Source: JBGQMW01 sp963769845 (GTDB lineage: Archaea; Thermoproteota; Bathyarchaeia; Bathyarchaeales; Bathycorpusculaceae). From it: 15,831 bases of DNA. Made by a program: the position numbers and the translations under genes. The DNA lies in the NCBI GenBank assembly GCA_963769845.1, contig CAVYNL010000004.1, positions 1 to 15,831 on the forward strand. The letters run 5' to 3'. This document shows, piece after piece, positions 1 to 7,170 of the stretch (the stretch's first letter is position 1; each line of letters begins with the position of its first letter). Under the pieces are notes generated by a model. The model worked only from the letters and a program-made list of their open reading frames with translations. It was not told the origin of the DNA and searched no databases.

Positions 1-1
1 G

Positions 2-424
2 CTATTTGGAAACCAGGGAATAACAAATCTTAGTCACGTCCTCGGAATCATTATTAGATGACATAAGACTGGAAAGATAGAAAATGACCGATAATGTAGT
101 AAATTTCCTCTTTTCTAAGAATCTCGATATACTGAGATTCTGCTGTTGAAGCGATTAAGGAAGATAAGGAACAGGATTTAACAGCGCATATTAATGAGAT
201 AAAGTCTTTCAGGGCATCAATAAAAGAGAGTATTAGTGGTCCGAATATTAAAGGTCTTATTGACGACTCCATAATAAAGGTGCTTTCAAGACGAGGAACA
301 CAGGCTTAAGATGAGTATAAAAGATGGCAAAAGTATTTACCTCTTAAAGGCAATATTTGAACTTTCCACCTTTGACACGTCACTCGAGGAAATAACAAAA
401 ACAATAAAATCAAAAGGAGAACTT
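2..424 (+). pseudogene. cheA: CheA N-terminal region (P1 end and P2-like domain), multiply frameshifted
   Basis: Pieces of one CheA-like protein appear in changing frames. A piece containing LFGNQGITNLSHVL (from base 2) resembles the helix after the phospho-histidine of an HPt domain. It is followed by GKIEND (about 70-90), NVVNFLFSKNLDIL (about 90-132), an EAIKEDKEQDLTAHINEIKSF stretch (136-309, ending in TAA), and GKSIYLLKAIFELSTFDTSL (311-424). Each join needs a one- or two-base shift, near 55, 70, 93, 135, 305 and 423. The last shift is an extra T at 423/424 and leads straight into the intact frame that follows. The phosphorylated histidine itself would lie left of the window. The dense indels suggest low-quality sequence at a contig or read end rather than slow decay. 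The domain reading is inference from pattern; the frame changes are seen directly. Confidence 0.6.
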
Positions 425-1703
425 GATATCTACTCTACCTATGTCTTCAGATATACCTGATGGCTCTATTGGGTTCAACCTTATGTTTGCCAGCGGTGAC
501 CACCTAAATGAGCTAAAGGAAGAAATAGGTGGTGATATAGAAGTACTCGTCCAGTCAAAAGAAACCGGACCCCAACCGCAGAAAAAACAGGAAAGGTCTA
601 TAAAAAGTGCAACAACCACAGTAAGGGTTGATATAGATAAACTTGACAGAATACTGAATACAATAGGTGAACTTACCCTTGCAAAAGATGCTGTAAAGAG
701 GATCGGAACGGAGATGGCTGGGGCATACCGCTATTCTCCATTTATAAGTGATGTCTATAAAATTTCGCAAACATTTGAACGGAGGCTCGCAGAACTACAG
801 GATGAGGTCCTTGAGATAAGGATGGTGCCGATAGGCCAGATATTCTCTAGGCTTGCACAGGTGATCAGGCGTTATTCGAGGGAGATAGGAAAGGAAATAG
901 ACCTTATGCTGTATGGAGAGGATACAGAACTTGATAAATCATTGGCTGAAGAGATAGTTGATCCACTTATGCACCTTGTGAGGAATTCAGTCGACCATGG
1001 TTTAGAACCAGCCGAAGAGAGGAAGATGAAGGGTAAAAAAGAACATGGCAGTATTGTTTTGAAGGCATTTCAAAGGGGAAGCCATGTAGTGATCGAGGTG
1101 ATAGATGATGGTAAAGGCATAGATGTAGAAAAGGTCAGGAAGAAGGCTATAGAAAAGGGACTGCTCGAACCTGATGCTATTCTCGAGGAAGGAGAGATTA
1201 TTGATTTTATCTTTGCTCCTGGGTTTAGCACAAAAGAGGTTGCGAGTGAGATTTCCGGAAGGGGCGTTGGTCTGGATATTGTCAAGGAAAAACTTTCTAT
1301 GCTGGGTGGATTTACAGAGGTCTACACGAAAAAGGATGGAGGAACAACCTTTACACTTACACTTCCGATTACCCTTGCAATAATAAAATCACTTATCGTA
1401 AGAGTTGGGAAAGAAAAGTTTGCTTTACCCTTGACAACAATATCTGAGACAGTCGTAATAGAGCATAAGGATATTCAGACTATAGAGTGGAAGAATGTTT
1501 ATTATAGCAGGGGCGAAATGCTCCCGATAATGAGCATTGGGAAAATTTTTAACTTAGAAACTGACAAAAGCGACAGGTCATTTGCTGTTCTTGTAGGGCT
1601 TGGCATGAGAAAATTAGGACTTCTCGTGGATGAACTCCTAGACAATAACGCTTGGCGTTACAGGACAAGGCTTGATAAACTTTCACGTAATGAACAGCAG
1701 TGA
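423..1703 (+). CDS. cheA: Chemotaxis histidine kinase CheA, truncated in its CheW-like domain
   Basis: CheA phosphorylates itself with ATP and passes the phosphate to CheY/CheB under control of chemoreceptors coupled through CheW. Numbering from the TTG at 423, which is only where the frame opens: residues 1-40 end the P2-like domain; about 64-150 form the dimerization helices (VDIDKLDRILNTIGELTLA). The ATPase domain has the N box at 182-193 (HLVRNSVDHG, Asn188), the G1 box DDGKG at 228-232, an F box FAPGFS near 264, and the G2 box GRGVGLD at 279-285. A CheW-like domain starts near 320 and breaks off after VDELL at 1640. The last 20 codons are non-homologous, because the archaeal sequence begins there in another frame. 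The AT-rich, ATA/AGG-rich codon use differs from all genes to the right. Family identity is secure; the host is probably bacterial (inference). Confidence 0.9.
   Translation: MISTLPMSSDIPDGSIGFNLMFASGDHLNELKEEIGGDIEVLVQSKETGPQPQKKQERSIKSATTTVRVDIDKLDRILNTIGELTLAKDAVKRIGTEMAGAYRYSPFISDVYKISQTFERRLAELQDEVLEIRMVPIGQIFSRLAQVIRRYSREIGKEIDLMLYGEDTELDKSLAEEIVDPLMHLVRNSVDHGLEPAEERKMKGKKEHGSIVLKAFQRGSHVVIEVIDDGKGIDVEKVRKKAIEKGLLEPDAILEEGEIIDFIFAPGFSTKEVASEISGRGVGLDIVKEKLSMLGGFTEVYTKKDGGTTFTLTLPITLAIIKSLIVRVGKEKFALPLTTISETVVIEHKDIQTIEWKNVYYSRGEMLPIMSIGKIFNLETDKSDRSFAVLVGLGMRKLGLLVDELLDNNAWRYRTRLDKLSRNEQQ
1636..1646. other. Probable chimeric junction between bacterial cheA and archaeal DNA
   Basis: Left of about 1641 the plus-strand frame encodes canonical CheA up to VDELL. 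Right of it, CheA homology stops and a different frame starts in the middle of an archaeal surface-protein domain. Codon use, GC content and the GCGCGC tags all change here. Neither gene has its natural end at this point. An assembly or cloning chimera is the simplest explanation; a real recombination joint is possible but less likely. Confidence 0.65.
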
Positions 1704-2025
1704 CAGTCAACTCTTGGACAAGTATAACATCGGAAATCAAGGATGGCAAGGACAATGGACTGTTCCGTACAACAACCGATTTGAGTTCGTAATCGAACTG
1801 ACGACCCAGGATTCGCACGCAGCTAACATTAAGCTAACATCCTCAGGGACAGGCAACGGTGGACAGCAAGGAGGGGGTGGAGGAGGATTTGATGCTCTGC
1901 CGATAGTCGTTGCCGTGATACTGGTTCTCGTCTGGCTGGTCTCCGTGTTCTTGATAATTCGTATGAGAAAGCAGCCTCAGTTGCCTTCATCTCCGGAAGA
2001 ACCGCCACCGCCCCCACCTGCTTAG
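1642..2025 (+). CDS. C-terminal part of an archaeal membrane-anchored surface protein
   Basis: The frame is open from the CheA junction (in-frame TAG at 1639-1641) to the TAG at 2023. It encodes a beta-rich segment (TITLGVTGQG, then NNRFEFVIELTTQDSHAANI), a Gly-rich linker GGQQGGGGGG, one membrane helix (IVVAVILVLVWLVSVFLII), a basic stop-transfer stretch RMRKQ and a Pro-rich tail ending PPPPPPA. This is the usual C-terminal plan of an exported archaeal protein: domain outside, helix in the membrane, short cytoplasmic tail. The N-terminus and signal peptide are missing because the sequence switches to cheA at about 1641. An internal ATG at 1690 is not a believable start, because the beta domain continues upstream of it. 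Function is unknown. The stop codon is the TAG of a TAGCGCGCGCTA tag. Confidence 0.7.
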   Translation, partial: TITLGVTGQGLINFHVMNSSDSQLLDKYNIGNQGWQGQWTVPYNNRFEFVIELTTQDSHAANIKLTSSGTGNGGQQGGGGGGFDALPIVVAVILVLVWLVSVFLIIRMRKQPQLPSSPEEPPPPPPA

Positions 2026-2141
2026 CGCGCGCTATTTAGCTAGAATGAACTTCCATCAGTCCTTATGTGTCAGTTTCTATTTTTGCGGAAAAGTTATACC
2101 TAGACGCGCGCGCTTCTCATGCTCGTTTCTCCAGGCGCGCG

Positions 2142-2441
2142 CTATTGCTTTTGTCCGCATTGAGGACAGAAACGAGCTGGCATCGGAATTCTATTCTTGC
2201 AGTTAGGACAAATCTTCAACACCAATTCAGGGTGCAACAGTGTCCCGCAAGAATCACAGTAGTTGGAAACTGAAGAGACTGACTTCCCACATCTTGGACA
2301 ACTTAGATATCGCGTAGACAAGGGAACGGGAAGTACGACCCAAGCTCCATACTTCAATTCGTTCACTCTGTTTGAAGATAAAGCGTCCCAGCTTTTTTCT
2401 TTTCTGGTTTGCGCGCGCCAGATGCGCGATACAGACATCAT
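2142..2441 (-). CDS. Double zinc-ribbon protein, copy 1
   Basis: Two tandem zinc ribbons are visible: CPRC...CDSC and CPNC...CPQC, each with paired CxxC knuckles expected to bind one Zn2+. This double zinc-ribbon plan is common in small archaeal proteins that bind nucleic acid or act as protein adaptors; no catalytic motif is present. The longest frame (ATG at 2441) has 99 codons, but its first part crosses a GCGCGCGC tract at 2411-2418. Shorter starts such as GTG at 2366 are possible, with a TATA-like TTTAT just upstream on the minus strand. The stop TAG at 2144-2142 is the start of a TAGCGCGCGC tag. The twin at 8260-8559 differs by only a few residues, including I to V and Q to H in the ribbons. 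The specific role is unknown. Confidence 0.75.
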   Translation of the reverse strand: MMSVSRIWRAQTRKEKSWDALSSNRVNELKYGAWVVLPVPLSTRYLSCPRCGKSVSSVSNYCDSCGTLLHPELVLKICPNCKNRIPMPARFCPQCGQKQ

Positions 2442-2489
2442 ATTACCAAGTTTCAGTAACTATTTCGGCGTTAAGAAAGGAGGTACATT

Positions 2490-2567
2490 ATGCGATTTGC
2501 TCCACCAAGTGAAGGATTGCTAGCGCGCGCGGAGTTTGTATCCGTGCTTCCATCCAAAAAACCCTGA
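2490..2567 (+). CDS. Micro-ORF with strong Shine-Dalgarno, copy 1 (25 codons)
   Basis: ATG at 2490 follows AAAGGAGGT by five bases, the best ribosome binding site in the window. The peptide starts MRFAPPSEGLLARAEFVSVL and stops at TGA 2565. Compared with copy 2, one base is missing in the A-rich run near 2556-2562, which removes the tail NLIRKDN that copy 2 still encodes in the matching frame. Combining both copies gives an intact 31-residue ancestor. The GCGCGCGC tract at 2523 is read in frame as Ala-Arg-Ala. No known family is recognised. It may be a real microprotein, or the first codons of a larger gene cut at the tag. Confidence 0.35.
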   Translation: MRFAPPSEGLLARAEFVSVLPSKKP

Positions 2568-2577
2568 TTAGAAAAGA

Positions 2578-2596
2578 CAACTAGTGACCATAGTTG
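2578..2596. other. Small hairpin in module copy 1
   Basis: CAACTA and TAGTTG form a six-base stem with a seven-base loop, GTGACCA. The stem is identical in module copy 2, whereas the loop changed to GTGATTA. In copy 2 the stop of the reconstructed micro-ORF lies in this hairpin. It may be a 3'-end structure, but no T-tract follows. Confidence 0.35.
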
Positions 2597-2682
2597 GAGG
2601 GCGTCTCTGTTTCAAGTGGGATTGCAGCCAACACGCCAGCGTCCAGATGCTGGCAACGCACGAGTTCACGGTTGACGGTTTA

Positions 2683-3977
2683 TCAGACTTCTCCATGAAG
2701 CATGTCCAGCAGGCGTCCCAGAACCTTCTCGCCGTCGGCGCGGAGGCCGTTGTGCTCGTATTCGTTGGTGACCCACAGCTTGATCCCGCGAATGTCGCGG
2801 GCAGTTTCTTCTGAGAGCGTCCGCTCCACGTACATGTCGTTGTAGTAGATGACTGCTGCGCACGGGACACTGTTCGACTGCAAGACTGACTTATCATACA
2901 AGCGCGGCCAACCGTCGTACGTCGCTAGGATCTCCGCGGCTCCCTTCAAAGGTCGAAGGTACCTGTACTCGTCAAACATCCATGGATACACCATCTCGCC
3001 CGTGAAGAACACAGGCTTGCCGTCCGTGACCTCAAACTCCGCATACTCCGACCGCACACGCTCGGCTGACCAGTTGGAAGCGGCCTCTTCACAGTAGACG
3101 GGTTCCTGCAGAATCGCGTAAATCGGGTTCGTCTCGAACCACAGGGAGTTCTCGAAACCCCGCAGGAAACCGTACCCGACCTCCAGGCCGGTCGCCCCGC
3201 GCACGAACGCCTGTTCAAGCAGATAGTGGACCCGCTCTAACCCGTAGCTCATTCCGAACACCAGACCGAGCTGCTGAAACCGTCGCGGCGACATCCGACC
3301 CCCGCCCGGCAGGTTCACCTCATGCGACTTCAAGTGGCCGACGATTTCCTTCGCGCGTTCGACGTCATCAGGGTAACGCTCGTAGTAGAGCCTGTTCTTA
3401 TCCATCACACGCGGGTAAGTGGCACGGTAAACGTCGTCGGGCGACCGGTTCAGCGGGGGCAACCCACCCGTTATCATCGCCTCTTTCAAGCCATGGGGCG
3501 CGGCGGACAGATAATGCGTTATGCAGAAACCCCCGTAGCTCTGTCCCAGCGCACTCCAACGCGTGTCCTTCCCGACCAGTTCTCGGCGAATCGATTCAGC
3601 GTCTCGCACGACCGAATCCGCCCGAAAATTCTTCAGGTAATCAGCCTGCTCGCCCCGGCGTTGACAAACCGCGCCAACGTCTGATAATTGACCGGCGTGC
3701 TCCGACCTGTCCCCCGCTGGTCGAGCAGCAACACGCGATACTCCTGCAGCGCCCTCTTCAACCAACCACTCTTGTCCTCAGGACGCGGCGCCTCAATACC
3801 CGGACCGCCCTGAAAGAAAACAAGCCACGGCAGATCGCTCTTTTCCTTGCCAACCGCCACTACCTCCCGACCGAAGACACTCATCTTTTCACCGTGGGGT
3901 CGCGTGTAGTCCAGCGGCACCGCAAATTCATGATCAGTCAACACAACACCCGGCAAGCGGTGGACAGAAGTACGCAT
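2683..3977 (-). pseudogene. pip: Proline iminopeptidase (S33 alpha/beta hydrolase), one frameshift
   Basis: Proline iminopeptidase removes N-terminal proline from peptides. The chosen ATG at 3977 (MRTSVHRLPG) follows GGGAGG (3990-3985) by seven bases. The N-terminal part holds the QGGPG oxyanion loop (HGGPG in most relatives) and LLDQRGTGRS. The C-terminal part, in another frame, holds the nucleophile elbow GQSYGGF (Ser codon 3540-3538), a NDMYVE segment near the expected catalytic Asp, and WVTNEYEHNG with the catalytic His. The frames meet near 3650 at a CGCCCC/GGGG run, where a one-base indel splits the gene. Joined, it is about 431 residues, the normal length of this S33 branch. GC content is visibly higher than in neighbours, suggesting acquisition from a GC-rich donor. 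The frameshift may be a homopolymer sequencing error. Confidence 0.85.
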
Positions 3978-4020
3978 GTTTGAACCTCCCTGCAGATCCC
4001 CTATGCCTTGGTTACAAGGC

Positions 4021-4040
4021 AAATACGTATTTAACCTTGC
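4021..4040 (-). promoter_or_regulatory. Likely promoter of the proline iminopeptidase with 12-bp palindrome
   Basis: On the minus strand GTTAAATAC gives a TATA-like box about 45-55 bases before the ATG at 3977, leaving a short leader that contains GGGAGG. The box overlaps the perfect palindrome AAATACGTATTT (4021-4032), which could be an operator. No motif database was consulted. Confidence 0.4.
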
Positions 4041-4111
4041 ACAAGCAGGCCCTCCCTTCTGAATTCACCATAGCATTAGCGCACCGCGTCAGCGGGGCTT
4101 CCGAATCTCAA

Positions 4112-4151
4112 AGCTATTTACGTGAGCAGAACCAGTGTAGAAACAGTGAGG
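4112..4151 (+). promoter_or_regulatory. Likely promoter and ribosome binding site of the GH4 gene
   Basis: CTATTTA at 4114-4120, preceded by CAAAG, resembles an archaeal BRE/TATA pair. Transcription would start near 4142, giving a short leader with GTGAGG at 4146-4151, four bases before the ATG at 4156. Confidence 0.4.
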
Positions 4152-4155
4152 CCTG

Positions 4156-5514
4156 ATGGTTAGAGTGAGCATCATAGGGGCAGGCAGCATGGCATGGTCA
4201 ATGGTCCTGGTCAAGGACCTCTGCCTGACGAAAAGCCTCGGAGGCAGCACCGTAGCATTCATGGACGTTGACAACAGACGTCTGGACGCGGTCCACGGGC
4301 TTGCCAAGAGATACGCGAAAGAAGTCAAAGCCAAGCTGAGATTCGAGAAAACAACCGACAGGAAAGAAGCCCTTAAGAACGCAGACTTCGTGTTCAACAC
4401 GGCCTTGGCGGGCGGACACCCCAGCTATGAGACTCAGCGCAGCGTCGCAGAGAAACACGGATACTACAGGGGCATAGACAGCGTGGACCACAATATGGTC
4501 TCGGACTACCCCACCATCGGCGGCTACAATCAGCTCAAGCTGGCCTTGGACATCGCTCGAGACATGGAAGACCTATGCCCAGACGCGTGGCTGATTCAAA
4601 CGGCAAACCCGCTCTTCGAAATCTGCAACCTCCTGACGAGACAGACCAAACTGAGGGTGATAGGCCTCTGCCACGGCCACTTCGGCTACCGAAAAGTCGC
4701 GAAGACCCTCGGACTCAACCCCAAACACGTCAAAGCCGAATCTATCGGCTTCAACCACTACGTCTGGATGACCTCCTTCAAGCACGATGGCGAAAACGCG
4801 TACCCCCTGCTGGACGAGTGGATCAAGACAAAAGCTCACAAATACTGGAAAAACTGGAACCCAAAATATTACGAAGCGGACATGTCCCCCGCCGCCGTCG
4901 ACATGTACAAAAGATTCGGCCTGTTCCCCATAGGCGACACACCCAGAAGCGGAGGCTGGAAATACCACACTGACCTCAACACGAAAAAGAAGTGGTACGG
5001 ACCCCTGGGCGGCTTCGACTCGGAGATCGGCTGGGCCAGGTACCAGGCAGACCTGAAGAAACAATGCGAAGAGATGCTCCGACTCCACGACGACCCTTCC
5101 CTCTCAGTGACCCGCCAGTTTCCACCCGTCAACAGCGGAGAACAGCACATACCCCTCGTCGACGCCATAGCAAACGACCAAGAAACCATGTTCCAAGTCA
5201 ACGTGCCAAACAACGGCGCCATCGACGAAATCCCAAACGACGTCGTCGTCGAAATCCCAGCCCTCATCAGCCGAAGCGGGGTCAAGAGACTGCGCATGGG
5301 AAGACTACCAAACCGTCTGATGCTCCACGCAATAGTCCCCAGGATGCTGAGAATGGAGTGGGCCCTCGAAGCCTTCCTGGAAGGCAACAGAGACCTGCTG
5401 ACCGAATGGCTCCTGAACGACCCGAGAACCAAGTCCGCCAAACAAGCTGAAGAGACCCTGAGAGAAATCCTGAAACTGCCCTTCAACAAGCAAATGGCCG
5501 CACACTACAGATAA
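4156..5514 (+). CDS. Family 4 glycoside hydrolase (alpha-galactosidase/glucosidase type)
   Basis: GH4 enzymes cleave glycosides by an NAD+- and Mn2+-dependent oxidation-elimination mechanism in the cytoplasm. The 452-residue protein has the family's normal length. It starts with a Rossmann fold (IIGAGSMAWS, residues 6-15) and an acidic end of strand 2 (FMDVDNRRL). It carries the NP pair at 151-152, CHG at 172-174 and GFNHYVWM at 198-205. Cys172 and His201 match the metal ligands of GH4 glycosidases in spacing, and the CHG form is typical of the alpha-galactosidase/alpha-glucosidase branch rather than the 6-phospho-glucosidases. Substrate cannot be fixed from sequence. It is divergent from the iminopeptidase gene. 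The ATG is supported by GTGAGG four bases upstream. A GCGCGC tag (5535) follows the stop by 21 bases. Confidence 0.88.
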   Translation: MVRVSIIGAGSMAWSMVLVKDLCLTKSLGGSTVAFMDVDNRRLDAVHGLAKRYAKEVKAKLRFEKTTDRKEALKNADFVFNTALAGGHPSYETQRSVAEKHGYYRGIDSVDHNMVSDYPTIGGYNQLKLALDIARDMEDLCPDAWLIQTANPLFEICNLLTRQTKLRVIGLCHGHFGYRKVAKTLGLNPKHVKAESIGFNHYVWMTSFKHDGENAYPLLDEWIKTKAHKYWKNWNPKYYEADMSPAAVDMYKRFGLFPIGDTPRSGGWKYHTDLNTKKKWYGPLGGFDSEIGWARYQADLKKQCEEMLRLHDDPSLSVTRQFPPVNSGEQHIPLVDAIANDQETMFQVNVPNNGAIDEIPNDVVVEIPALISRSGVKRLRMGRLPNRLMLHAIVPRMLRMEWALEAFLEGNRDLLTEWLLNDPRTKSAKQAEETLREILKLPFNKQMAAHYR

Positions 5515-5598
5515 AAGCCGGCATCGAGGCACATGCGCGCAAAAAACAGAGTGACATTCAAAATCTGAGCGCATTGTTCCAACTGGTTTTGGGCGGTT

Positions 5599-5608
5599 CT
5601 TTTTATAA
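5599..5608 (+). promoter_or_regulatory. TATA-like box of the 5644 gene
   Basis: CTTTTTATAA lies about 25 bases before a likely transcript start near 5628. This placement makes the TTG at 5644, with GGTGG at 5633-5637, a better start than the TTG at 5611. Confidence 0.45.
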
Positions 5609-5643
5609 GGTTGGAGAGGTATTCGTGTTTTTGGTGGCAATGG

Positions 5644-6201
5644 TTGAATCGCCGTAGAATTGTTGCTGCGGTTGTTGCTGTTGTTTTGACAGCGTCATTA
5701 ATCCTTAACCTCTACTTTTATCTGTTCGTTCGGGTACAAGACGAGAATGTTGTTAACAACATGATGACTCGCGCCTTGGGCTCGTATGCAGGGCAAATAG
5801 ACACGGCAGAATACTTTTTGAACGAATATCTTGATACAAAAAACAGGAGCCTGCTTGAAAATGAAGCCTCGTGGTGCGCTTACAGCGCTGAGTGGGCGGC
5901 TGACGTTTGTAGACAAGGTTCAAATGAAGAAATATATAATCAACTCTGGAACACAGCATACAAACTGCAGAGTTTTGGTGTTTATTACGTACGAGAGGGG
6001 GGTACGATCAACGAAACGAAACTTACTACCGCCATATCGTCTTTGGATCATATATGGCGATTTTTAGTTGGTTTTGAATTTGAATTGAAAGACGAGAACC
6101 CTATTGAATACCTGACAAAGGTCAATGGTGTAAACGCTACCGCAAGCGTCATCTACTACTGCCAAATTGCGCAAGACAATCTGCCACGCACAGCGTATTA
6201 G
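5644..6201 (+). CDS. Single-pass membrane protein of unknown function
   Basis: From TTG 5644 the product is 185 residues: a short basic N-terminus (MNRRR), one hydrophobic segment (IVAAVVAVVLTASLILNLYF), then about 155 residues outside the membrane. The exterior part is largely helical and acidic, with a region containing YAGQIDTAEYFLNEYLDT, several Trp/Tyr residues and three Cys. I recognise no family. The frame extends upstream to TTG 5611, but the TATA-like box at 5599-5608 and the GGTGG six bases before 5644 favour the shorter form. No partner gene is adjacent in an operon. It could be a signal-anchored sensor-like or surface protein; that is inference from topology only. Confidence 0.7.
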   Translation: MNRRRIVAAVVAVVLTASLILNLYFYLFVRVQDENVVNNMMTRALGSYAGQIDTAEYFLNEYLDTKNRSLLENEASWCAYSAEWAADVCRQGSNEEIYNQLWNTAYKLQSFGVYYVREGGTINETKLTTAISSLDHIWRFLVGFEFELKDENPIEYLTKVNGVNATASVIYYCQIAQDNLPRTAY

Positions 6202-6483
6202 AAGAAAACGTGTGCTGTTAGATGTTCTTAGGATTTAGTTTAGATTGGCAGCTCTGGCAGAATACTACAAGAAGAGCATTGAGCAGAGCAACTAGTCGCC
6301 CGCGAAAGTGATCAACGGAAAAGCGCGCTAACCCTGAAATTTTCTTTGATCGCCTGTGTGTGTGGGACTAAAGTTTTGTTCCAAACGCCAGATTATCCCG
6401 CTAGCTAGCAATTTCTTGGAGGACACGCGCAGTATTACATAAGGGATAAATCGGGCCATGATTCTAAACAGTTCGGGAGAAGG
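6202..6483. other. Intergenic region with tags and possible relics
   Basis: This stretch has no complete gene. It holds a GCGCGC tag (6323), a GCTAGCTAGC tag (6400), a short open plus-strand end around 6245-6295 reading LAEYYKKSIEQSN and stopping at TAG, and a minus-strand relic at 6328-6399. ATTACATAAGG near 6434 could be the TATA box of the next gene. Confidence 0.5.
6328..6399 (-). pseudogene. Possible C-terminal gene relic between two tags
   Basis: On the minus strand an open frame runs from the GCTAGCTAGC tag to a TAG that is part of the TAGCGCGC tag at 6330-6323. The peptide (GIIWRLEQNFSPTHTGDQRK...) looks protein-like and has no start codon. At 24 codons an open frame is easily due to chance, so this rests on its exact tag-to-tag extent. 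Confidence 0.2.
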
Positions 6484-6690
6484 TTGAGTTTGGGGGAAAT
6501 TGAAGGCTTCTGCACATCGCTAGGGGCTTGTCCAGAGTGCAAATCTGCCGAAGGTTTTTGGCTCATCACGAAGCGCGAATCGACCTTTTTTCAATGCAAG
6601 CACTGCGCGGTCATTTTGGAAGCTTGCAAGGTCTTTGCCAACCTAAAAGAGCCAAAGCATTTCCAGTTAGTCATAAAACTGCACATATAG
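6484..6690 (+). CDS. Small zinc-ribbon protein
   Basis: A 68-residue protein with one zinc ribbon formed by CPEC (residues 16-19) and CKHC (38-41); about 18 residues separate the knuckles, and FWLITK and STFFQ fit the connecting strands. Four Cys should bind one Zn2+. A role in binding nucleic acid or protein is likely for this fold, but the sequence does not show the target. TTG 6484 is chosen because GGGAG lies about five bases upstream; another TTG at 6490 is possible. The stop at 6688-6690 is followed at once by CTAGCGCGCGC. It lies 45 bases ahead of the DUF4177-like gene in the same direction, so the two may share a transcript. Confidence 0.65.
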   Translation: MSLGEIEGFCTSLGACPECKSAEGFWLITKRESTFFQCKHCAVILEACKVFANLKEPKHFQLVIKLHI

Positions 6691-6735
6691 CTAGCGCGCG
6701 CTTGAGTATTATCTGCGGTGAAGGTGGTGTTTGAC

Positions 6736-6945
6736 TTGGTTAAGTGGGAGTATAAGGTGGTCGCGATAAAGACGCAAGTTCATTCAAGTCATTTCGAAGC
6801 CGATGGAAAGCCGACCATAGATGATGTTCAAAATTACCTAAACGAACTAGGGGATGAAGGATGGGAGCTTGCCGGCGTCCAGAACATCAGTCTGCAAGAC
6901 GGCAAAGGATTCACTATCGCCTACCTAAAAAAACGAAAGGTCTAG
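6736..6945 (+). CDS. DUF4177-like small protein
   Basis: The product begins WEYKVVAIKT and later has YLNELGDEGWELAGVQNI and a final strand FTIAYLKKR. This WEYKV / LN-LG-EGWEL-GV / YLKR pattern is the hallmark of the DUF4177 family, small cytoplasmic alpha-beta proteins of unknown function. TTG 6736 (about 69 residues) is preferred, because GGTGGTG at 6723-6729 then becomes a ribosome binding site six bases upstream; GTG starts at 6718-6727 would destroy that site. A GCGCGC tag lies 17 bases after the stop. Confidence 0.75.
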   Translation: MVKWEYKVVAIKTQVHSSHFEADGKPTIDDVQNYLNELGDEGWELAGVQNISLQDGKGFTIAYLKKRKV

Positions 6946-6987
6946 GCATTTTTCAAACAATGCGCGCTAAGAGAAAAGAGGAAATAA

Positions 6988-7155
6988 TGGTTCTCTAGCC
7001 AAAACGCCAAGTTTCAGTCAGAACGGATAGTTGCAGAAACTTGTTCCGATGGCACGCGGACCATTCACGGTGGAGGGGGAGGCGGTTCTTCTGTACAGGG
7101 CGGTGGCGGCGGCGCCTGCCTTCTCATGCCAACTATCATGGACACGGTAGCGCGC
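6988..7155 (+). pseudogene. Possible relic of a Gly-rich archaeal protein
   Basis: The frame is open from 6988 with no start codon. It reads ERIVAETCSDGTRTIH, then two Gly runs (GGGGGG, SSVQ, GGGGG), then ACLLMPTIMDTVAR, ending at the TAGCGCGCT tag beside the insertion sequence. Poly-Gly linkers followed by a Cys and a hydrophobic segment are common in exported archaeal proteins. It may be a gene end cut by the tag or by the insertion. GGC/GGT-rich runs can look like coding by chance, so support is weak. Confidence 0.3.
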
Positions 7156-7156
7156 T
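7149..7156. repeat. Target-site duplication, left (AGCGCGCT)
   Basis: This 8-bp sequence is repeated exactly at 8254-8261, on the other side of the insertion sequence, and is itself a palindromic GCGCGC tag. Confidence 0.75.
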
Positions 7157-7170
7157 GCCTTGTCCCTTTA

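Larger units (their letters stand above)
2137..2631. repeat. 495-bp duplicated module, copy 1
   Basis: This block matches 8255-8749 in the same orientation over equal length, with roughly 18 differences (about 96% identity by eye), mostly transitions. It contains a minus-strand double zinc-ribbon gene, a divergent plus-strand micro-ORF with a very strong ribosome binding site, internal GCGCGC tags and a small hairpin near its right end. Similarity begins at GCGCGCTATTGC and ends after GATTGCAGCCAA, with unrelated flanks beyond. No clear terminal inverted repeats are visible. Confidence 0.9.

Noticed and set aside
4573..5088. Long open frame opposite the GH4 gene
   Set aside because: It lies fully antisense to a gene with clear GH4 motifs; GC-rich codons open the opposite frame. 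No family features.
6245..6295. LAEYYKKSIEQSN open end as a gene
   Set aside because: Only about 17 codons, with an in-frame stop just upstream and no start; mentioned within the intergenic entry only.
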